Under the pieces are notes generated by a model, which was not told where the DNA came from, made no database searches, and saw only the letters and a list, made by a program, of their open reading frames with translations. Both the position numbers and the translations under genes were made by a program. Below, in pieces: positions 57,199-64,000 of a stretch of DNA of 64,000 nt. Positions within the stretch are counted from its first letter, which is position 1. Every line of letters begins with the position of its first letter. The stretch is from Sanguinoderma infundibulare (lineage: Eukaryota > Basidiomycota > Agaricomycetes > Polyporales > Polyporaceae), in NCBI GenBank assembly GCA_032821775.1, contig JAVLRN010000001.1, forward strand, positions 930,001 to 994,000. The letters are read 5' to 3'.

Positions 57199-58543
57199 GG
57201 CTGTCTCGTACGGGCTAGCGTGTTCGCACCACGCCAAATCATCGTGTCTGTCCATGTGCACGGCTTCCTGGCCCCTTTCCCCGTCTTTGACGCGTTACCG
57301 CCACTTGCGTCGTTAGAACTGATGGTATGCCACGGGGAGATCGTATTGCATGACTGTCCATGGCAGATGTTCCAGGCTCTCTGACCTTGTCCACTCGATG
57401 AGCCAATTGTCGAACCATGTGAACCTTCCCTACTCCTAGATGCAGGCTGGGCAGTCAGGATTTCCCTCGCTGCATTGATAATGCTTCCGGTGCAATGCCA
57501 CTCCCGGTGTTCCTGGCACTTCTTCGCGTCCTTATGGGGCATGGAAACTAATAAAACTGTCCTTCGTCACTTCATCTCTCTCTTCTTCCAGGCTGTGTGT
57601 ACTTCCATAAATAACCCAGGCCTCGGGATTTCGGAATCCAGAAATCCAAAATGTAAACCGTACTTCCGTGAGTGCAAGCGGGTTGCAAGTTGGGCGCTCC
57701 GTGTCCTCTGATCCGGGCGCGGCAGGGCGCCTGACTTTCCTTATCTTGCAGAGATTCGATACATACAGTATCAGCCACACTTGTCTCTGCTCATCTCCCA
57801 ACACGTCCTTCAAGGTACGTAATCCAAGAAAACGGTCGCAGAGTGAGCAGACCTATTCCGCCGTCGAGCTTTGGGTCATTGCCGGTGACCAGATAACGAC
57901 ATTGCTGTCAGCGCTTCAGCCTAGACTGCCAGTGTGGCACCGGGGTCGATTCTTCTGGTAAGTAGGTACCTTCAAGTTTATGTACCCGTTTTGTGCAAAG
58001 CGGAACGATTGTCGAATCCCTTGAACCCCACCATCAGTGTGGATAGACTCGCCCAGGCTCTTACTGTCACCGAACCCCTGATGCCCAGGAATGGCCTATG
58101 TTCCAGGCCCGTCTCCGTATCCAAACGTTGTTCACAGTGTTGCTCGCGGGTACTATGATGGAATCTCCGCATTAACTGAATTGGAAGTTCTTAAGCTTCG
58201 TGACGACATACACTGTGGCCTTCCTCCCACATTGATCCCACCGTTGGACCATGCATGTCGTCGGCGAAGGCCCGAAGGTGTGCGTGCCGGCTTGGATCTA
58301 ATAGGCAGGGTTTCAGATCCTTGTGCTTGGGAGCCAGACCGACCGCGGAACCAATGCCGTCTCTGGGCATTGCCTCTTCGAGCCCGAGCGCTGACGTCCT
58401 CGTTCCAGGCCGTTCTCGCAGCACATATATCTGCCCAGTTTTTGTGTGAGAGTCCCATCCCGCCATCGCTGTCCTTCGCCTCTACACCTCTCCTTGTCCC
58501 TGGCAGCTGACCTTATCCACGACCAACAGGAAAGCTTTACACA
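57199..58543. other. Intergenic region before DHODH gene
   Basis: About 1.3 kb with several open frames but no recognisable domain or consistent splicing. It should include the TRS31 3' UTR and the DHODH promoter. Confidence 0.45.
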
Positions 58544-59977
58544 ATGGTTCGGATACACACACTGAACATCGAGCCTCCCGTCGTGAACGCTTCATGCGCT
58601 TGGGCCTCCGACTATGAGCAGCTACGGGATCTCTATGACTCGCCGTACACCGGTGCCACAATAACTCGAACCGCGACATTCAACGGCTTCACCGAAGACG
58701 CGTCCAATACGGTATGTGCTTGCGCGTACCTGACGCCGCTCTGCTCCGATCCAGATTCTAACTCGTTTCCCTTGTAGGTGGGGCTCTCGAAGGCGACAAT
58801 ATCCTCAATAAACTCTTACGGATACTCGCCCCATCCACTCTCCAAGTACCTCGAGTGGATCTACACCATCCTCACCACGCCCATGCTCGACGGGAGCCCC
58901 CCGACGAAACCTATGATTATTAGCATCACTGCGTCCACGCCGACCGTGTTGGCCGAGATGGTCGAGAACATCCAGAGCCTGCGCAAAAAGCTTCGCGAGT
59001 CGTATTCCGCGTCTGTCCTGGGTGATTTTACGCCTTCTAGCTCCAGTGGAGGGAAGCGCAGCTCTCTCGGCGCGCTGTCCTCCGTTCACACTCCCACTGC
59101 CTTCTTTCCTGGTGTGGATCCCGCGACGCTCGTAGGTATCGAGCTCAACACATCGTGTCCGAACATCAAGGATGCACCGCCCCCCTCGTACAACTTCCAG
59201 TTCCTCCTGCCCTACCTCGACATCCTCTCCTCAGCCTTCTATGCGGACCCGACCCTGACAATCGGCCTGAAGCTCCCTCCCTACCTTTACCAAACGCGTT
59301 TCTTCGAGGTCATCCGCTACGTGCACACATACACCCGAGAAGTCCGGTCGGCCACATTCGTCAAGGGCTCCAGGCACGACCCCGCGCAGCCCACCGACCA
59401 CGTCATGCGCTCCCTCAACCCGTTCGCATATCTTGCCTGCACGAACACGCTTGGCAACTGCCTCCTTTTCGCCGAAGACACGCTCCCGAACCCCTTCTCG
59501 ACCTCCCTCGACCCCGAGGGCCCCCCCACATACGGCGTCATGGAAACCGACGAGCCCGTGCCCCGCATTGCCCGCCTCCCCTCGCCCCCATCCCCCTCTC
59601 CCCACTCTCGCTACTCTCCCGCTCCCCACTCTCCCTCTCCCTCGTCCTCGTCGTCGAGCACGCCCCCACCGCATCCGCCCTCCCCGTCAACGTCCCCCGC
59701 GCTTTTCGCCCTCCCCACGGGCCTGGGCGGGCTCGGCGGCGAGTCTCTGCACCCGCTCGCGCTGGGCAACGTCTACTCGTTCGCGCGGCTGCTCGCGGCG
59801 CACCCCGACCCGGCCATGCGCCGCATCCGCATCGTCGGCATCGGCGGCGTCACGTCCGCCGCCGCGGCGACGCGCATGCGCGAGGCCGGGGCATCCGTCG
59901 TCGGGTGCGCGACGCTCCTCGGGCGTGAGGGCGTCCGCGCGTTCGAGATCCTGGCTGGGCACGCCGAGGCGCGGTGA
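58544..59977 (+). CDS. Dihydroorotate dehydrogenase, class 1 (URA1-like)
   Basis: Exons 58544-58711 and 58778-59977 join in frame to 455 residues. It catalyses oxidation of dihydroorotate to orotate, the fourth step of de novo pyrimidine synthesis, with bound FMN. Visible motifs: TITRTATFNGF, SSINSYGY (start of barrel), PMIISITAST, VGIELNTSCPNIK (catalytic-loop type NxSCPN), LTIGLKLPPYL, ACTNTLGN and VGIGGVTSAAAATRMREAGASVVGCATLL (FMN phosphate site). No N-terminal membrane helix or mitochondrial signal is present, which fits the soluble class 1 rather than the quinone-linked class 2 enzyme. A Ser/Pro-rich insertion of about 50 residues (59560-59700) interrupts the barrel, as occurs in related fungal sequences. 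The N terminus lacks any signal peptide. Confidence 0.92.
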
Positions 59978-60640
59978 CCCCGGCCTCGTCTTCGCCGCCC
60001 ATGAAGCCGAATTTCGCGGCTTGAGGCGTCAGGCGCGGGATTGGGATTGGGATTGGGATTGGGCGGTGGTCGCGGTCGGCGTGTGTGGGCGGGGCGTAGA
60101 TACTACGTCGTGTATTCGATCGCTCGCTGATTGGACTACATACTAGCTCCCGATCGTGTGTTGTTAATGTGGATGGTTCTAACGCTTACTGTATCTCACG
60201 ACTATGCTTCTTGCTTGGGTTCACTCTTAGGCACGCGACAGTGGGACATTCGAGGCAAATGCTTGTTCGCGCTATGATGTGAGACGGAACATTAGACTCA
60301 GTCGGGCCACGTCTCATAATAGATACAGGACCCAGTAGTGGGAGACCAGATTCGGTGCACGAGATTGCTATAGCTACAACAACAGGAAGGCATGTGAGAT
60401 GAGGGTGGCAGTAGTCGAGAGAGATGCGGTAAAGGTCCAGGTAAGAATGTGCACTGTGCTCGGGAGCTCGAACCGTTAGTCTGAGCGAGCCCTGCAATAA
60501 ACCCAGAGGAAGGGAGCAGAGAGTCATAGGGCCGGAAGAGTAGACAGGAAGATAAGATGAGAGACGAGGAACCAAGAAAGAAAGATAACGGAGAATTCGA
60601 AGCGCGTCGTTAAGAGCGTCCGAGGCCACAAACGATCCAA
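59978..60640. other. Convergent 3' region
   Basis: This 663-bp interval lies between convergent stops and contains a short GGGATT repeat near its left end; otherwise nothing is seen. Confidence 0.5.
60037..60063 (+). repeat. GGGATT simple repeat
   Basis: Four perfect GGGATT units followed by GGG lie about 60 bp downstream of the DHODH stop. It is a short microsatellite in the presumed 3' UTR. Confidence 0.8.
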
Positions 60641-62293
60641 CTACCACCCCTGCGGGCTCATCTCGCAGCTTGGCGCATATGACGACCAAACGTTCAAGTC
60701 CTCCGTGTACCCCTGCATCTGCATCCCTTCCGGGACCGACGCGGCGGGAGCAGGCGCGAACGCCATCTGCTGGTAGCCAGGCTGGAAGTCGTTCGAGGCC
60801 AACGACCACGCGCCGTGCATGACCTCGGCCGTCTGCATCTGGAGTGAGTGGTCGGGAATGGTGTAGCTGATGTCATACGTCGTCTGGTACGCGGCGACGT
60901 CGGGGCTCGGGATATGCTGCTGCTGGAAGTCGAAGGTGGGGTCGACCGACGGGCCCATGGGTGACGGGTAGTCGGCGTACTCGTGGATGTAGGGCGCGTT
61001 GGGTCCGCCGTAAGCGTACGCGTCCTCGGGGCTGGGGGGGATCATGAACGGGACGGTGCGGGGCGTGTACATATCGGAGAGCGCGAGCCCGCCCTGGGGG
61101 TGGGACGGGAGGAGATCGTAGGCGGGGATCTGGGCCTGCGACGAGTAGTCTGGGGTCTGGGGGTAGCACAGTTCCTCGACGACGTCGGGGAGGGGCACGA
61201 CGTTCATCGCAGGTGCCTGAAGAAGCATCTGTGAGACCGCGCGGGCGAATGAGCACATTCGAGAGTGCTTACCTGGATCGGCTGAGCCGGCAAGTCCAGA
61301 GGGCTGAGAGGGCTGACTATATCAGCGATCGAGAGACTCGCCAGGTTGGGGAAGTCTTCGGGACAGGAAGGAGGGAGGAGCGGGCTGCGGAAGGCGGTCT
61401 CGCGAGTTGACGAAGAGTCGAACGAGGTGAAAGGAGACTGTGGAGGGACCCAAGTCTTGAGGTCGAAGACGTTCGTGGTGTACTTATCTAAGGGATCGCT
61501 GGCGAGACCGACGACGGGCTCGTGGTTCACCTTAGCGTCGAACTCGTCGGCAGCCTTCTTGATAGACTCGAGGCCGTCGAGGGCGGCGTTGGCGATGACG
61601 GCGACGCGCTGGCGAGTGAGCTCGTCCCTGCGCTTGACGTTGCGCTTCTTCTTGGGCTCGGAGCGGGCTTGGGGAGAGAAGCGGTAGTCGGGGTACTTCT
61701 CCTTGTGCTCGCGTGCGAGGGCCTTGGCCTCTGCGACGTAGGGGGCCTTCTCCTCGTCAGACATCTTCTTCCACATGTCGCCAAATATGCGAGAGATGAT
61801 GCGATTGTCGCGCTCGACGCCGGAGGCCCTGATCTCGGGGCACATTTTCTTGCGGAAGAGTATGAAGGAGTTGGGGGAGCGGGGGACATGGTTGGGATCC
61901 TTCTGGGCGCGGCGGGAGTATGAAGAGCGGATCTTCTGGGGTCTCGGGGAAGGAGAGCGGGGGGTAGCGGGGGTTGTGGCGCGGGAGGAGGCAGCGTCGT
62001 GGTTGGAGAAGACGAAAGAGGCGGGAGAGGACGCGGCGGACGAAGAGGAAGAGGAAGGCGTCGGGGAAGGGATGTGCCACTCGGGTAGGATTGCCGAGCG
62101 TGCCGGCGGAGAGTCGGGGACGGAGTTGCCGTAGTGGGCAGGCGACGATGGGTGCTGGGGGGTGAAGAGGGCGCGTCCTGAAATGAAATGTGAAGAGCAT
62201 GAATGCAAGGGCGGGTGTGTATGGAATAGGCAGGGGCATACCGGTGTGAGCGCGAACGCGAGCTGAAGCGGTTTGGAAGTTGGAGCGGACCAT
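60641..62293 (-). CDS. HMG-box transcription factor
   Basis: Exons 62293-62242, 62177-61273 and 61228-60641 join in frame to 514 residues. The ATG at 62293 (MVRSNFQTASARVR) is preferred because only its frame continues into exon 2; a longer frame upstream lacks an in-phase ATG. After a Ser-rich region the HMG box runs from HVPRSPNSFILFRKKM through NRIISRIFGDMWKKM, EKAPYVAEAKALAREH and KEKYPDYRFSP, followed by the basic KKKRNVKRRD stretch, probably part of the nuclear signal. The C-terminal half is Pro/Gln/Tyr-rich and probably an activation region. The box resembles MATA-type HMG domains of fungal mating and pheromone-response regulators, but neighbours do not suggest a mating-type locus, so the target pathway is unknown. 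Confidence 0.88.
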
Positions 62294-62454
62294 GGCTGGG
62301 TAGAGAGGGATTGGCAAGAGAGGCGATGAGTTGCTGTGGGGAGCTTGGGGAGAAAGGAGGGACCATGGCTGGTTGTTTTATAGGTTCGAGGACTGGGCAA
62401 GCTTGAAGGCCGGTGTGACGGACAGAGTAGTTTTGGGCGTCTGAATGCGAGGCG

Positions 62455-62480
62455 TACCCCTTCGCTATGATCACGTCGTG
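62455..62480. repeat. Single arm of palindromic repeat
   Basis: The stretch ACCCCTTCGCTATGATC (starting near 62455), followed by ACGTCGTG, matches the right arms of the two palindromes at 63.1 and 63.5 kb. No left arm is evident here, so this is a half element. Confidence 0.7.
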
Positions 62481-63062
62481 GCTTCCCACTTTAGGTTAAT
62501 CAGTCGAGGGCAGAGACCCAGGCCTGGTGCCTCTCTTCCCCTTTGGGCGATCAATAGCACCTGGCGCTATTGTCGTCAATACCAGAGTGTCAGACTCGAG
62601 TAGTGCAGAGAGCGAGTGCACAGTGCACGTTGGGTCAGACAGGCAGCAAAGGTATTGCCGCAAGCCATAGCTAGCCTCGATGTGTGATCCCATTGCGCTG
62701 CAAGTGAAGAAGATTGAGTCCTAGAGTGCTTGGGAGAGAGGACATCGACGTCACCAGAATACCAAGTATTGCACTGGCAGTCACAGTCCCGCACTCGCGG
62801 AGAGGTTGAGGACAGAGTGGGGCGGGCGAGTCGCGGCTATGGCCCCGAGTGCTCGGTACGATCGGGAGGTCGGTGCGGGACCATGTCGCTGGGTGGAGGG
62901 CGCGTTCGAGCGTGGATCATGGGAGAGCAGCTGAGGGCAGCCGATGCTTCTCGCCAACCTTTCCGGGTGGCACACTGCGCCCGCGCACGTCTCTCGCCGC
63001 ACCCAACGTCCCTCCGCTTCCAAACCAGGCAACTCCCACCTCCGCTCTTCTGTCAGGTCACC

Positions 63063-63134
63063 GAACGTGATCATAGCGAGGGGTTTGATGCGAACGTGAC
63101 TGTGGGAAAACCCCGCGCTATGATCACCTCGTGC
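63063..63134. repeat. Short inverted repeat, about 72 bp
   Basis: The left arm (63063-63086) with ACGTGATCATAGCG and GGGGTTT is mirrored by a right arm (about 63108-63134) with AAACCCC and CGCTATGATCACCTCGTG. The spacer is about 21 bp. Confidence 0.8.
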
Positions 63135-63463
63135 CCCGAAAGCTCTTCGCGGAAGCGAATTCCCGACAATGCTAAATGAGCCCGAGTGGCGTGGGCCCCT
63201 TCCTCTGTGCCTCGAGGCCCGCTCGGCAGACGCCAATACTCGGTCCTCGCTCGTTCAGGTCCCCAAGGCGCGACAACGGCTCATGCTCCAGCAGCGAAAG
63301 GTGCAGTCAGTGCGCTGTCGACAGACTCTCCCCGACTGCAGGCTACCGATGCTCTGGGGCTTTAGCTGGGCAGCCAGAGCTAGTTGCCAAACCCATCAAC
63401 TTCTACCGCGGATTGGACGGCTCCGAGAGCTCGGGAACCAGCTTGCACTGCATGCCATGGGCT

Positions 63464-63528
63464 CCACGACGTGATCATATCGTAGGGTTCCTTATATGGA
63501 TCTAACCCTGCACTATGATCACGTCGTG
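63464..63528. repeat. Short inverted repeat, about 65 bp
   Basis: The left arm CACGACGTGATCATA plus TCGTAGGGTT is mirrored by the right arm AACCCTGCAC plus TATGATCACGTCGTG, with a 14-bp spacer. It is closely similar to the element at 63.1 kb. Confidence 0.85.
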
Positions 63529-64000
63529 TTTCCTCCCTCTCCAAGGCGCCCGCTCGGATGGAATCCGTCATGACGTTCCAGTGCGCCAATATCCGGGAAA
63601 CCCCGCCACATCAAGACGACCTGCTCGCAAGTGCTATTCCAGATAGGTCATGATAACACGGAACATGCGGCCACTGCCGTGCCCTACAATCCAATTACCG
63701 TGACCTTGACCAATCCCCGTGGGTTCGTTGGAACTGAGAACAAGGCCAAGGGCAGAATAAACTCGAATATTTTTCCGACTCCGCATCGCTTGACCCGCTC
63801 ATCGGGAAGGCGTCGGATGCCTTGAGCTCGCTGTTCCCCACACGTTCGGTGCTGTGCGACACAGCGAGCTCTGATCTTCGCGATCAGCTGGCCAAATCCC
63901 GTATTGAGATCGTGTGCGTATCCCCCCCGTGTTGCTCGCAAGTGCACCCTCGATTAGAGCTTGTATGCGACAGTAAACCTGCTCACTGTCGCCGACGGTG

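Larger units (their letters stand above)
62294..64000. other. Gene-free right end
   Basis: About 1.7 kb with no recognisable gene on either strand. The only clear structure is a set of short palindromic repeats, listed separately. The left part should contain the HMG-box gene promoter. Confidence 0.5.

Noticed and set aside
60037..60063. GGGATT repeat as a telomere-like sequence
   Set aside because: Only four units, in the middle of ordinary genes; a microsatellite is sufficient explanation.
61527..62489. 320-codon frame overlapping the HMG-box gene
   Set aside because: It is an alternate frame of the Ser/Pro-rich exon; the HMG box is encoded only in the spliced frame chosen.

Overview
The window is nuclear DNA of a basidiomycete fungus, most likely an Agaricomycete; a wood-decay lineage such as Polyporales is an inference. 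The support is GC-rich coding sequence, dense short genes on both strands, many 50-65 nt GT-AG introns, and gene families typical of these fungi. No rRNA, tRNA, CRISPR array or autonomous transposon was recognised. Exon models were built by hand from splice signals and reading-frame continuity; most were checked for phase consistency from start to stop.

Layout. 0.4-7 kb: a GPALPP-motif protein (-) diverging from an N6-methyl-AMP/adenosine deaminase-like gene (+), then an RSC1/RSC2-type bromodomain-BAH chromatin remodeller subunit (-). 7-9 kb: long, nearly empty spacer. 9.2-16.5 kb: a two-finger C2H2 regulator (+), a GH71/99-like protein with a very long disordered tail (-), the APC/C RING subunit APC11 (+) and a YFH7-like P-loop kinase (-). 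17.8-27 kb is the accessory, secretion-oriented part: two tandem 168-residue secreted paralogues (+), a Dabb-like small protein (+), and two tandem secreted serine carboxypeptidases (-). 27.9-42.5 kb: COP9 signalosome subunit 7 (-), a TRK potassium transporter (-), Rgp1 (+), a PSP1-domain protein (+) and a GNAT acetyltransferase (-). 44-52.5 kb: a long Ser/Pro-rich disordered protein (+), a KRE9/KNH-like single-pass membrane protein (-), a small coiled-coil protein possibly Med9 (-), a cullin-repeat protein without a cullin homology domain (-) and Swc5 (+). 52.8-62.3 kb: a BTB protein with an in-frame internal duplication (-), TRAPP subunit Trs31 (+), a class 1 dihydroorotate dehydrogenase (+) and an HMG-box transcription factor (-). 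The last 1.7 kb carries no convincing gene but holds short palindromic repeats.

Most genes are conserved housekeeping functions: chromatin (RSC, SWR1), ubiquitin control (APC/C, COP9, cullin repeat), Golgi trafficking (Rgp1, Trs31), potassium uptake and pyrimidine synthesis. They do not form one pathway. I did not find a clear new multi-gene system. The most unusual signals are the secreted paralogue pair next to the peptidase pair, three GC-AG introns in two genes, a 7-nt microexon and a 69-bp coding duplication in the BTB gene, the GH71/99-like domain fused to a low-complexity tail, the truncated cullin, and the palindromes at the right end.
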